The notes under the pieces are model-generated. The model was not told the DNA's origin and made no database searches. It saw only the letters and a program-made list of their open reading frames with translations. From contig JAJEKB010019874.1 of assembly GCA_022393335.1 (NCBI GenBank), positions 62,001 through 126,000 of the forward strand: a stretch of 64,000 bases of DNA. Reading direction: 5' to 3'. Position 1 is the stretch's first letter. Each line of letters opens with the position of its first letter. Origin of the DNA: Macrotrachela quadricornifera. Lineage: Eukaryota; Rotifera; Eurotatoria; Philodinida; Philodinidae. This document shows positions 12,003-23,100 of the stretch, one piece after another. A program made the position numbers and the translations under genes.

Positions 12003-12623
12003 TGGCATTAGCAGTCGTGTTGATACCCCAAGATATAGGATAGGAAATAATATTATTTCAGGGGCGTGTATATAATGAATTTTATAACAAATGAAAGCGC
12101 GTCAAAAATAGGGTTTATTGATACTAAATAGGAAGAGTTTTGTAAACTTTATAATGTCGAACTAAAAAAAATTTTGAAAAATTCTATACATTAAAAAATG
12201 TTAAAAATCTCACATTTTTTATATAAAAAAAAATATTAAATTTTTTCATAAAATTAATTTCTGTTACCTTGCATGCTTCAAAATATATTCAATGGATACA
12301 ACATGGAAAGCTGAATCAAATAAGTGTATTTTTGATAACATGTATGGTAGTAGAAATAATAAAAAAACCTAATTTTATAGGAAAATTCAGTGTTTTTTTT
12401 TATATAAAAAATGTGAGATTTTTAACATTTTTTAATGTATAGAATTTTTCAAAATTTTTTTAGTTCGACATTATAAAGTTTACAAAACCTTTCCTATTTA
12501 GTATCAATAAACCCTATTTTTGACGCGCTGTCATTTGTTATAAAATTCATTATAGACACGCCCCTGAAATAATATTGTTTCCTATTCTATATCTTGAGGT
12601 ATCAACACGACTGCTAATGCCCA
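12003..12623. mobile_element. Palindromic MITE-like element, ~235-bp arms
   Basis: The left arm starts TTGGCATTAGCAGTCGTGTT. The right end is the near-perfect reverse complement (AACACGACTGCTAATGCC). The arms run about 235 nt inward with few mismatches and include AGGGGCGTGT/ACACGCCCCT and TTTTTGACGCGC/GCGCGTCAAAAA. The central spacer is about 150 nt of AT-rich DNA. Both ends lie in TA-rich sequence (TATAT), consistent with a TA-type target site. There is no coding capacity, so it depends on another element's transposase. The high arm similarity suggests fairly recent activity. Confidence 0.85.
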
Positions 12624-13342
12624 TATATATATATATATGTACCAAGCATAGTTATCAGAGCAGAATCGAGTGATCAGTAAGAGATAATGATAACTAGAAT
12701 TCAGTCGAGGGTTAAGCTAGTCGTAGCGACGAGCGTTACTTGTATAATAATGCCACCTAAACCATGTATTACAATACATTAGTTGTTTTAATTCATTGCA
12801 ATGGCTCTTGTTTTCAACGCATTATAATGGATGAAACGTTTCTAATGAATTCAATACATGGAATACGTTGCATTATCATGTACAGAACCATTTAAACATG
12901 TTTGTTCAATTTTCTTCAATGTTAAACGAACAAGATCGTTTGCTATCTTGTAATTACCAATATTTTTCTGAGTCATTTGATGACAATACATTTGTGGTAT
13001 AATAGATTGTTTCAGACAAATAATCATATCTTCAATTCAAATGTTTTTTCTTATTCTTCTATTGTTATGTGTATATTGATTGCAAGCACACTCCTTTGAG
13101 AAATATTCTAATAGTCTTGCACAATGATGTGTCATATTTGACGAAAGAAAAGAAGAAAAAAAACATATTTCTTTTTCGTTCTATAATGTATTTCTTTTCA
13201 TATCAATGAAAAAAATAGTTTTTAAGCAATGTAACGAATGGTCTATCACAACAAGCGAAAGTACTTAGTTCGATCTTTGTACTGAATTTGTGCACAAAAA
13301 AACAAAACAAAAATAATTGTATTCATGAGTATTTAATTCGCT
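12624..13342. other. Gene-free stretch
   Basis: AT-rich DNA downstream of the phospholipase-like gene (which runs leftward). Apart from the 3' flank of that gene nothing is recognised. Confidence 0.4.
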
Positions 13343-13820
13343 TTACAATATTTTTTTAAAAGAAGACAATTTCTTTCGATCTCTTGGTCGATCACAATTG
13401 TTGTTTGCACAACAGTCGCTTGGTCCTGGCCAGATAACTAGACTAGTAATACACTTTATAACATCTCGATTACATCGAGCACATGCATCCACAAATGGAT
13501 CTGGTAGCCCTATAAAGAAATAAATAAATGAAATTTTCTTTTATTCTGAGAAGTTTGTGTAATACGACAAAGATCTACTTACATGACCATCCCCAACTGT
13601 AAGCTCGACATCCATATTTCTTAAAGCATTCATCATGCCAATCACAACATTTACCTTTTGGACCACAATCTGGAATAGCTACATCACAACCGTGCAGGTC
13701 TCTCGGTTGAACAAATGAGTTTGTCGAAACGATTCTATCCATGTGTGCTCGTGAAACCACATCACTACACAAGAAAGTCATCACCAAGATAATAAAAGCA
13801 ACAACCAATGATTGACACAT
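13343..13820 (-). CDS. Secreted phospholipase A2-like protein
   Basis: Two exons, 13820-13583 and 13509-13343, joined by a phase-1 GT-AG intron of 73 nt, encode 134 residues. Residues 1-25 form a clear signal peptide (hydrophobic VVAFIILVMTFLCS). The catalytic-type motif CCDWHDEC is at residues 58-65, matching the PLA2 CCxxHDxC pattern with the His62-Asp63 pair. A preceding CGP at 52-54 is where the Ca-binding loop would be. CARCNRD at 89-95 resembles the second conserved Cys/Asp helix. At least ten cysteines fit a disulfide-rich fold. The tail is basic. Known members hydrolyse the sn-2 ester of phospholipids outside the cell; activity here is inferred from motifs only. It stands alone, reading away from its neighbours. 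Confidence 0.75.
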
Positions 13821-15996
13821 TTTGTCAGAAAATGATCAGCTTTAGATCACTCACCTTTCTTTATTTCTCAAGTCTGTCCAATCGTGAGTCTATTCAAATA
13901 TATATTAACAGCATTGTTAATCCCCAAAATCAGAAGTAAATATTGATTAAGACTCTTCTATTATCATAGATTTATTTTGTAAGACTATGCACATACACTA
14001 TAATTTGTTTTTGAATTTGTATAAATTGGAAAATCGATTTGAAATAAGCTGATGCTTTTTTAAAGGTTTAGAATCTATTCAATTTGATTTTCGAAAAGAA
14101 ATCAAGCTCTACTAAGGTTTCAGGACATTTGAAAATCAGTTATGATTTATTAGAAAATCAATTGAGAATCTTCAAATAGGAAGAGAATTAATGTTATTTC
14201 TTCCAAGATTCTTGAAATAAAGACCGTCACATCGTCATTATCTTCTCTTACTATTTTAGCCAATGGACAATGTTAAAGATTCATCATTATTCTCTTCAAC
14301 TCGCAAACGACGAGTTTATAATTTCTTTTCATTCTATGACTTTGAATCAGTAAATCGAATCCGCAATTCCAGAAGTGTTTATATGAATTCACTTTCGATT
14401 TTCTAATAAGAAAATCAAATTTCATATTTTTAATGTTTTGAGTATTTTAATTTCAAAAAGTTAGGAGTTCATCGGTGAATTCATATAGGCATTCCTAGAA
14501 TATCCTTCATAAAACTTTATAACTTATTTTCTAATTTACAGAGTACTTCTAAGATTTTGAGCATCTATTAATTCAAAGAAAAAAAACATGGACATCTTCA
14601 ACAACAAGTGGTTGTTCATGTGACTATCTTTACAATTAGTTTGCAGAGATGACCAGCAGTGACTATTTAGTGCGTTATTCTCTTGTAAGCATCGAGGTTA
14701 GTAATAGTTATATGTAGTTTTTGATGTAAAAACATTGATCTCAGTGAACAAACGATGAAATTAGACCTTTCTGGACTAACATTTTTAAAAATGGAATTTA
14801 CAGAGGATGTTAGCTTGGATAAATAATTCCGAAAAAAAAGTGGTGAGTATCGAATTGATTAATGACTGTGGTCTCGAAAGACCCAAATTGATGCTTCAGT
14901 CTCATAATTTGAAAATTGTGGTTAGTCACCGGTCGCGGCTCACCTCTTGTCTTTCTTCTAAAACCTCTATTTAAATTGTATGAGCTTGCACGTTGTGCAA
15001 TCTTTTTTTTCTCTGCTGTACTCTTACGAAATTCAGCGTACATGATGTGAAAGCACTGCAATGTGAAAAAATATTATATTGTGTCCAGTCATTTTTACTC
15101 AAAAATTTCTTTTTCTGATTTCGCTTCGAAATTCCTTCAATGAATGGTTGAAAATAAATTGTTGTATTGTACATTAGATTGTAAACCAACTCGCTTGACA
15201 AATATCTAGATATAACCATAGGTAATAAGTGATAAGTAATACCTGACAAGATAAAAAGGAAATGATTGAAAATAAATAATCGTGTAAATAGCTAAAATTG
15301 AATTTTTTTTCAAGCAAGAAAATGTTCTCTAATAAGAGAATGATTGAGTTTATCTATGCGAAACCAGTAATTTAACCATGAGACGTTTAAACGGTGTTAT
15401 TCGATAAAAGCCGGAATGGTATGAAAATATGAAAGATCTAACAGTTAGAAAGAAATGAAAAGAAGAAGCTTTGAAAGAAAGCACACTTTCAAGCAAATAA
15501 ATTGATTATGTTTTTGATGAGTTAGAATATTATGATTCGATACGAGATAGATCTATACAGATGTCTGCTATTGATGATACACATTCAAAGATTAGAGAAT
15601 GTAATAGAAAATCAAAAAGTTTGGCATCTTGGTACAAATAAAAAACATTGGATTTACGAGAGAACCTATCCAACAGCCGAAACGCTTTTGAGTCGGGACT
15701 TAGTGTATCTTATAAACCTTAGTGAGCTATATTTTAACGAACGATCAAGTTAAAATCGAATCATATATTAACAATTTACATCGGATTGAAAATAAAAAAT
15801 TCTACCATGTTAATTGAACAAATCTTCGAATATTTTATCTCTTTATTTAGTAAACTTTTAAATCATTTAATTCATTCTGAAGAGAAATCAAATCGAATAT
15901 ATATGTTAATTATTATCTAGAGGATATTGATAATTCTAAACCTGTTTTATTGCATGAAATTAAAAAGTTTCGAAAAAACACCAATACTCTGGGATG
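13821..15996. other. Gene-poor stretch
   Basis: AT-rich sequence with only short, featureless open frames on both strands (for example around 14810-15250 and 15532-15753). No domain, splice structure or repeat supports any of them. Nothing else is recognised. Confidence 0.4.
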
Positions 15997-16102
15997 TTCC
16001 CTTTTCTGAAAGAAAGGGTTATAGGGCGTTTAAATACGCCGGTTAAAATGCTTAAAGTTTGTCTGTCTGTCTGTCTGTCTGTCCGACCAAGCCAATCAGA
16101 AT
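15997..16102 (+). repeat. Hairpin-plus-GTCTGTC dispersed repeat, copy 1
   Basis: Contains the hairpin-forming CTTTTCTGAAAGAAAGGG, then GTTATAGGGCGTTTAAA, then GCTTAAAGTTTGTCTGTCTG and AAGCCAATCAGA. The same ordered blocks recur at 18441-18514 and 21311-21388 in the same orientation. Here the GTCT tetranucleotide is expanded to six units. Confidence 0.8.
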
Positions 16103-16161
16103 TCAGTATTCGCTAAACCAATGAAAACCCTGCAGTAGTTCTAAAAAAAATTCAATACATA

Positions 16162-16268
16162 GGTTTTTGGGGTCGAGGAATCGATTGGTGAGGTTAGTTT
16201 TTTAAGATTTTTCGAAATTAATTTTTTTACACAAAGAATAGACTTTTTTACGAAAAAAATGATTTTTT
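16162..16268 (-). repeat. Dispersed GATTCCTCGACCCC repeat running into the gap
   Basis: The reverse complement of 16162-16182 is identical to 4756-4776 (GATTCCTCGACCCCAAAAAC plus one base). Flanking poly-T and CGTAAAAA segments are also shared with the copy near 4690. The repeat then runs into the N gap. Confidence 0.6.
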
Positions 16269-17255
16269 NNNNNNNNNNNNNNNNNNNNNNNNNNNNNNNN
16301 NNNNNNNNNNNNNNNNNNNNNNNNNNNNNNNNNNNNNNNNNNNNNNNNNNNNNNNNNNNNNNNNNNNNNNNNNNNNNNNNNNNNNNNNNNNNNNNNNNNN
16401 NNNNNNNNNNNNNNNNNNNNNNNNNNNNNNNNNNNNNNNNNNNNNNNNNNNNNNNNNNNNNNNNNNNNNNNNNNNNNNNNNNNNNNNNNNNNNNNNNNNN
16501 NNNNNNNNNNNNNNNNNNNNNNNNNNNNNNNNNNNNNNNNNNNNNNNNNNNNNNNNNNNNNNNNNNNNNNNNNNNNNNNNNNNNNNNNNNNNNNNNNNNN
16601 NNNNNNNNNNNNNNNNNNNNNNNNNNNNNNNNNNNNNNNNNNNNNNNNNNNNNNNNNNNNNNNNNNNNNNNNNNNNNNNNNNNNNNNNNNNNNNNNNNNN
16701 NNNNNNNNNNNNNNNNNNNNNNNNNNNNNNNNNNNNNNNNNNNNNNNNNNNNNNNNNNNNNNNNNNNNNNNNNNNNNNNNNNNNNNNNNNNNNNNNNNNN
16801 NNNNNNNNNNNNNNNNNNNNNNNNNNNNNNNNNNNNNNNNNNNNNNNNNNNNNNNNNNNNNNNNNNNNNNNNNNNNNNNNNNNNNNNNNNNNNNNNNNNN
16901 NNNNNNNNNNNNNNNNNNNNNNNNNNNNNNNNNNNNNNNNNNNNNNNNNNNNNNNNNNNNNNNNNNNNNNNNNNNNNNNNNNNNNNNNNNNNNNNNNNNN
17001 NNNNNNNNNNNNNNNNNNNNNNNNNNNNNNNNNNNNNNNNNNNNNNNNNNNNNNNNNNNNNNNNNNNNNNNNNNNNNNNNNNNNNNNNNNNNNNNNNNNN
17101 NNNNNNNNNNNNNNNNNNNNNNNNNNNNNNNNNNNNNNNNNNNNNNNNNNNNNNNNNNNNNNNNNNNNNNNNNNNNNNNNNNNNNNNNNNNNNNNNNNNN
17201 NNNNNNNNNNNNNNNNNNNNNNNNNNNNNNNNNNNNNNNNNNNNNNNNNNNNNNN
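16269..17255. other. Assembly gap (987 N)
   Basis: Unknown sequence. Any open frame spanning it is an artefact. Confidence 1.
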
Positions 17256-17320
17256 GATGAATGCCTAGTCAAAGTTAGAATTCTAATTTGGTCCAGTCAG
17301 AATTAGAATTCCAATTTTGC

Positions 17321-17740
17321 CTAGGCAAATTTAGAATTTGCCCAGATTCCAATTTTGCCTACAACATATATATATATAAAATATATCAAAACACAAAAAA
17401 TTAAAAAATGGATCTTTTTAAAAATATATATTAAATTTGTTCCGTCATGTACATATTTGATATAACCTTTAGGATCCGAATAATCATGATCTTCAAATAA
17501 TTCATTGGTAAAAAGTAATAAGCACTCATTGATCAGAATATTTATTGCTTTATTAAGTGATTTCATCAATAAAATTTTTGATATAATACCAGCAGAATTT
17601 TGTAAAATACGTTGAGCAGCTTCTTTTACACGTAAATCTTGATGAGTTGATGTTTTTTTATGATGTATAATAAAATTTTCAAATTCTTCAAGATCAAGAT
17701 TTTCAATTGTTGAATCTTTACTTGAATATGACGAAGACAT
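17321..17740 (-). CDS. Hypothetical protein, probable truncated first exon
   Basis: The frame starts at 17740 with MSSSYSSKDSTIENLDLEEF and gives 139 residues. The first 95 or so look like real helical coding sequence (ENFIIHHKKTSTHQDLRVKE, then ILLMKSLNKAINILINEC). The remainder is low-complexity hydrophobic sequence, and its last residues derive from a repeat at 17256-17360 that contains the palindrome TTTGCCTAGGCAAA. This suggests that the 3' part of the gene was lost to the repeat or to the adjacent gap. No family is recognised. Composition is as AT-rich as the armadillo gene, and the helical look would fit the N-terminal part of a similar protein, but this is a guess. Confidence 0.35.
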   Translation of the reverse strand: MSSSYSSKDSTIENLDLEEFENFIIHHKKTSTHQDLRVKEAAQRILQNSAGIISKILLMKSLNKAINILINECLLLFTNELFEDHDYSDPKGYIKYVHDGTNLIYIFKKIHFLIFCVLIYFIYIYVVGKIGIWANSKFA

Positions 17741-18440
17741 ACTTATTACTATTACTTTATAATCTAAAATAGATAAATGTAAAATTTAAACTATACATTG
17801 AATAATATAACATAAATATTATTAATTTTATGTGGATTCAGTCAATGATAAATCCCAAAAAGAAAACAAAAAATTAATATGCTAAAACTATAATATAGTC
17901 TATATATCTAAATAACCAATATTTAAAATTTTTACATGATATTTTTAAGATAAAAATTGAAGATACAAGTTCTGTTTGAAAACTTCTATAACATCTATAA
18001 ACACAGAATATATAAATGATGATTTAATTTTACAACAGTACACTTCCAACACGTATAGCATTATAATACCATATTTCTATCAGAAAGCCATCTATAATTA
18101 AAATAATTTTTCCTCTATTGCCAATATTAGTTTAATCACTCTTATTCACTCACTTGATTACAAAATTATATGCTATAGATGCTTTTATGCTCAATATTCT
18201 ACATAAAACAAGTATTGCAAACAACTATTAGTATAAATATTACAAAAATAATTAGAAATGTGAGCTTTTAAACGTTCTATTTAGCTCTAAATAAATTTTT
18301 TCGCCAATAACCCTATGAAATATATTTAAGGTCATTATTTTATATAGTTAGCACTCTTGCCACAAAAAAATTGAATGTCTTTAAAAAAATATAACAGTTA
18401 AAGAAACATTAAATATTCATTCATTTTAGGAGCTACTTAT
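17741..18440. other. Gene-free AT-rich stretch
   Basis: Upstream flank of the truncated frame. No gene or repeat is recognised. Confidence 0.4.
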
Positions 18441-18514
18441 TCCTTTCTCTGAAAGAAAGGGTTATACAGCGTTTAAATGCTTAAAGTTTGTCTGTCTGTC
18501 CAAGCCAATCAGAT
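18441..18514 (+). repeat. Hairpin-plus-GTCTGTC dispersed repeat, copy 2
   Basis: Contains CCTTTCTCTGAAAGAAAGG, GGTTATACAGCGTTTAAATG, then TTAAAGTTTGTCTGTCTG and CCAAGCCAATCAGA. It aligns with copies 1 and 3 block by block. GTCT is present in two units only. Confidence 0.8.
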
Positions 18515-19130
18515 TTGTTTGCCTCGTAATTCAGTTCTAGAAGATTATTTAAGGTCAGGATTTCCGCCAATAAGGTATTTTGGTATGCCGGTACTAAACA
18601 GTCACATATTGTGTTTGTTGTCATAACTGCCAATGCGGAAATAGATTCGATTGAAAGATTAAAAGTAGTCATTGAAGAGACTCGATTCAGTATATTTTTT
18701 GTCGTATAAAGTTTAACCCAAGATAATCGAGGTGAGGAGTTCAAATCCAAGGATAGTTTTTTACAATTTTCATTGAATGCTTTTTGGTGAAGGTGAAGGT
18801 TTTGTAAAGCATGATGTCATAAGAAAAATGATTGTCTCTTAGGAAGTCATAGTCTATTGATGGTGGAGTTTATTAATAAAAAAAAACAATGAATAAAGGA
18901 AAAAGGGAGAATGTGGAAGAGAATGATAGACAGAATGGAGCAGATGATTTATTTGTACGGCATAGCTGAGCAGGTATGTTCAAGTGTGAATGAGAGAAGG
19001 ATTGTGGAGTTAGAAAAATAAATACAGTATATATAGAAGTTACGCTCGTCAAAAGACTCGCTCAGCTCTTTCTTGTGGAACCCATCTATAAATTACCACC
19101 AAGCTATTCATTTATAAAATCCAGAGAAAA
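18515..19130. other. Gene-poor stretch
   Basis: A minus-strand open frame (18481-18750) lies partly in the dispersed repeat and has no recognisable domain, so it is not called. The rest is AT-rich with no visible feature. Confidence 0.35.
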
Positions 19131-19545
19131 CGAAGTTAGATTCAAGTTCTTCGACCTTAACTGTCTTTGATCAAACTTTATTAGGAAAATATTTTTCGTG
19201 AGAAAGTGGTCCTTGTGTAAAAACTGAGCTTGCTAGATTTGAAAAACTAACAGCAGATTCGAGCTCCTCGATCCTGATTACCATTCAGTCAACTCTTACA
19301 ACAAAGTTTTTTTCATAAATAGTGATCCTTCGTATAAAAAAAATAATCCTCAAAAAATTTGAAAAAACTGACCTCAGATTCGAATTCCTTGTCATTGATT
19401 ACCCTTTAGTGAAATTTCATAGAAAATATTAATAATTAATTATTAGTTAATAATTAGTTAACAATTAATTAAAAACAGGCTTTGATTTGAACTTCCCAGC
19501 CTTGATTACCCTTTGGTCAAATTTTACGCAAAATATGATGTTCCT
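19131..19545. repeat. Degenerate ~115-bp tandem repeat
   Basis: Four diverged units. Each has a block of the type CAGATTCGAGCTCCTCGATC, followed by GATTACC(C/A)TT(T/C)(G/A)GTCAAA, an AT-rich part, GTGATCCTT(C/T)GTATAAAA and a TTTGAAAAACT. Units start near 19135, 19250, 19370 and 19480. The CAGATTCGAGTTTTTCC arms of the 61.1-61.6 kb foldback element contain a related block. Confidence 0.65.
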
Positions 19546-19808
19546 TTGATCCTGAGGACACATCAGCAAGCAATCAAGCAAACAACTTATTCTTGCTAGA
19601 CTCTTCTCTACTAGAAAGAGAACAATAATTTAACAGACAGATGTATCAATAGAAAAGGAACAAAGAGAAAAATATACATAATATATGACAGTCAGTGGAC
19701 AAATTTTATGGCGTTGATTGATTTAGTTGATAAACCAATGTATGATATCATAGATATTTCGAAACAAATAGAATGTGGAACTAATCATTTTTTTCGGATA
19801 CATTCGCT
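19546..19808. other. No feature seen
   Basis: AT-rich, no recognisable coding or repeat structure. Confidence 0.35.
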
Positions 19809-20078
19809 TTAGAGAACCACTCTTACTGTGTCGATAGTCGCACGCTCATGAACAGTGTATGTCTTATGAAGTATTCGGCATTCGTTATTCATTTGTAAAT
19901 TAGGAAGAAATAAGCTTTTACTAGTCTTAAGTACTTTAATAGTTGTCTCACAGGAAGCAAAAATGCCGATATCCCTGTCGTCGTTGAGTGAACTGGAAAG
20001 GAAAGCATGAGAGTACTGTTGAAATAAAACGACGAAGGCGATTTTTAATAACCAAGTATTGAATGGAATCCTATTCAA
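19809..20078 (-). CDS. Possible small secreted protein
   Basis: An 89-residue frame. The first 25 residues (MNRIPFNTWLLKIAFVVLF then QQYSHA) look like a signal peptide with a plausible cleavage after SHA. The rest is soluble, with two cysteines. There is no known family and no splice evidence, so it could be a chance frame. It is listed because of the signal-peptide-like start only. Confidence 0.25.
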   Translation of the reverse strand: MNRIPFNTWLLKIAFVVLFQQYSHAFLSSSLNDDRDIGIFASCETTIKVLKTSKSLFLPNLQMNNECRILHKTYTVHERATIDTVRVVL

Positions 20079-20650
20079 TTAAATGTCGAAAAAATTGCTT
20101 TGAAACCATTTTAAAAATTTTTCTTGGATGTTAACCGCTTGAATGTCTCGTACTTTCTCCATACTAAAAGCACAGCAATCTGTTTGCAACAACAGATATT
20201 ATTTTGTTATCGCTAACCTTTTTTTTCCTTTTCTTTTTTTTCCTTCTATCATCTATGTGCGACTCAATACTGTTCAGCATATATATACTTACCCTTTCTC
20301 TCTCTCTCATCCTTATGAACTAGTTCTTCTCAGTTTTAGTTGTCCTTTTTCTTTTGTTATTGCAACTATCCATTCATCTAGATGAAATATATTTGTCATC
20401 TGAACCTGCTACGTCGTTTATATCGATATTCAAGGAATACTGATCTGCATCAACATAGCTAATATAGACAGTAGTTTTCTATTATATATCCGGTCTTTCA
20501 CGACTCGATAATTAATTACACTAAATAAAGGAAGAAGTTTAAAAAGCACTTGTGATATTTTTATCTGTCCTTAAAAAAATTTAATCAATTGCGCATCCAC
20601 TCTTAACACTATTGGCTGTTAATCATTGCGATTCATGTATTATTTAACAG

Positions 20651-20803
20651 TCGTATTCGAATAGTCACAAATTTATCGAATCAACTCAAAATATTCATCA
20701 TTATGTGGAACATTATCGGATTAATACTGGACAATGTGTCAAATTAACTAAATGTCCACTATTTAAACCATATACAGCTTCTGAAAAATATGATCGTAGC
20801 TAA
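20651..20803 (+). pseudogene. Unrecognised last-exon fragment
   Basis: A TTTAACAG acceptor at 20650 is followed by 50 codons in one frame, ending TAA. They read as real protein (HHYVEHYRINTGQCVKLTKC, then PLFKPYTASEK) with two closely spaced cysteines. I find no upstream exon, and no family comes to mind. It is either an orphan exon of a broken gene or the last exon of a gene whose other exons are too diverged to see. Confidence 0.35.
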
Positions 20804-21310
20804 ATTTAACATGGATAAGTTTAGTATTGACATGCCAAATGTTTAGAATCGACAAAAAATCGTTCATCGAATGATCAAAAAATCACTAGATGGACGACAT
20901 CTGATTATTCACATACGTTCGCAGAAAACTTCTGGTATCCAAAAGATCCGATTATAGAGAGTTCAGTAAACAATAAAGACAGTTTATTGTTATTAGATTA
21001 ATCCGAAGTTAGAACGTTGTTCAGTGAATTTTTTTATATTTAATAAAAATATTCTTAGACAGAAAATATCAATACTCATTTTTATACAAAATCATTATTA
21101 TAATACTATTTTACTTGAGTTTGGTTGTTCGTAAATATGTTTAAATATGTTTCATAGGGAAAAGACTTGATTCATAGGATGTCTTTGAATAATGATAATT
21201 ATTGCGCACCTAATATCTTGTTTTATGCGATTAGTAATTGTTATGCTTTTAGTAAAACAATAGATCAACAGTTTCAACTTGTCGTATGCATAGTTTGAAT
21301 ATGTGAATGT
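20804..21310. other. No feature seen
   Basis: AT-rich sequence without recognisable coding content. Confidence 0.35.
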
Positions 21311-21388
21311 CTTTTCTTTCTTCTGGAAGAAAGAGTTATACTCAGCTTGAAAAGTGCTTAAAGTTTGTCTGTCTACTCAAGCCAATTT
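21311..21388 (+). repeat. Hairpin-plus-GTCTGTC dispersed repeat, copy 3
   Basis: Contains TCTTTCTTCTGGAAGAAAGA (9-bp stem, 2-nt loop), GTTATACTCAGC, GCTTAAAGTTTGTCTGTC and CAAGCCAAT. The hairpin is maintained although its sequence differs from copies 1 and 2. Confidence 0.8.
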
Positions 21389-22609
21389 TATTTCTTTCCC
21401 GCCGTCTTTCTTTCTCCCTTTCTCTTGTTTCGATTCACACATATAAGCGTTCATACATATAGACGCTGACTTGTATATTTGAGCCATATGAACGAAGAAA
21501 AAAAAGATTCAATACGCTAGCGATGTTGAGATGATGGTTGAATCGATTCAACAATAAGGAAATAAGAAAATATACTGAGACGAACATTTTAATATTAATT
21601 CTTATATATAAAAAGTTGATTTAAATAATTATTAAAAAAGTATCGATGATAATTCTTATAGCTAATGATTCAAATTAGATTTAACTTGTTTAATCATATT
21701 TAAATATATTCAACTAGTTCTAAATTTCCGATTTTGTCCAGAGTTGATAAAAGTGACGTCATTAGAAAAAATATCAAAATCTGAGTATATCGTGATATTT
21801 TCAGAGTGGAATATCTTTTATTCTCCAACAAAAATCTAAAAAGTTCTCCGACAAGAACCATCCCAATATCTTTTTTTCTCTTCTTTCTCCTTCTTTTCGT
21901 TGCACCTACTCAAGCGTTCATATGTATAGTTATTCGCATATACAACATATATACACGATGAAGTTTCGATGGAGAACCAGCGAATATTAGCACCACGTGT
22001 GTTCTCTTCGACAAATACTGTCTTTTACAGAATATTCATCAGTGAAATTTTTTTCTCTTTCTATCAATTCAACGATAGTCTTGATTCTATTTCTTCGAAT
22101 TTATTAATCTAACGAAAATATTTGATAATAAATTCTTCTTTCTTTTTAAATGAAAATTCAATACTCTTGATTTAAAAAAAATAAATTTCTTTCTTTGACG
22201 AATTTTATTCTTCTTACAAAAACAATAATACAACAAATAATTGTTGACTCTTGAATTATTTGTATAATGATGAGAAGATGAAAAATTCTATTTAATAAAA
22301 ATAGATATAATTCCACTCAATATCTTGAATAAAATAATTTTCCCATTTTATTAATAAAATTCGATTTGATCTTCTATATAACAAAACAAAATTATATTTA
22401 AGAAAAAAAATGATTATCTTTCTTTATCTTTGAAACCGAAATTAAATTTTTCTAGAAATAATTTATTTTCCAAGAATAATTTCATCATATATTATTTTCA
22501 TTTAAAACGTTTTATAAGAACATATTTATATTTAATAATGAGAAATATTTTATTAATTAACAGTAACCATTGATTATTCGCTTTATTATTATCATTCGAC
22601 TAACAACAG
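21389..22609. other. AT-rich stretch, no feature seen
   Basis: Long AT-rich DNA. It may be an intron or leader of the exon that starts at 22610, because a CAACAG acceptor ends it, but no upstream exon is identified. Confidence 0.35.
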
Positions 22610-23100
22610 AACCATCGAATATAACAAAAAATAAAACTGTTAGTGATTTTCGTACACACAATGGTAGTAATGTATTTTTATCAAAAACAACAGAATCAAG
22701 CAAAAAATTTTCTGATAAAAATGTTACAAGTAAGTCAACCTCTGGACTTTTAAGCGCATCTGTTAACAATGAACGAGCTAATTCTTTGACCTCAAATGTC
22801 AATCATTCCACAAAAAAAGCAAAAGAACCTTCAACAACAAAGAGATCTAATATTGCATTAAATGTACGTTCTATTTCATCAGGACCAACTGTCAAACGAC
22901 CAAGTGTAGCTTCAACAACAGCAACTACTACTACTACTACTACTGCTCATAAAACTGAAGCTCAAGTTGAACATCAAAAAGATCAACCATTAGATAGAAG
23001 ACAATTATCAAATTCATTGGAATCTAGTTCCTCAACAGTATCATCATCAACAACAACAACAGTAGGAGGAAGAGCTTCTACTACTGCATTAGAACGATAA
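22610..23100 (+). CDS. Last exon of a Ser/Thr-rich low-complexity protein
   Basis: An acceptor (CTAACAACAG) at 22609 opens a frame of about 163 residues ending TAA at 23100, followed by AATAAA-like AT-rich 3' sequence. The product is rich in Ser, Thr, Lys and Asn, with poly-Thr runs encoded by ACT/ACA repeats (22921-22945 and about 23045-23060) and no membrane segment. This looks like the disordered tail of a nuclear or cytoskeletal protein. The start exon is not identified, so the gene is partial. The function is not recognised. Confidence 0.45.

Noticed and set aside
14810..15249. Two overlapping minus-strand frames of 83 and 92 codons
   Set aside because: No domain, no splice support and biased composition; they look like chance frames.
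16202..17272. Long open frames on both strands across 16.2-17.3 kb
   Set aside because: They consist almost entirely of N and exist only because unknown bases contain no stop codons. The same applies to 35136-35748.
18481..18750. 89-codon minus-strand frame
   Set aside because: It overlaps the dispersed hairpin/GTCT repeat and has no recognisable domain.
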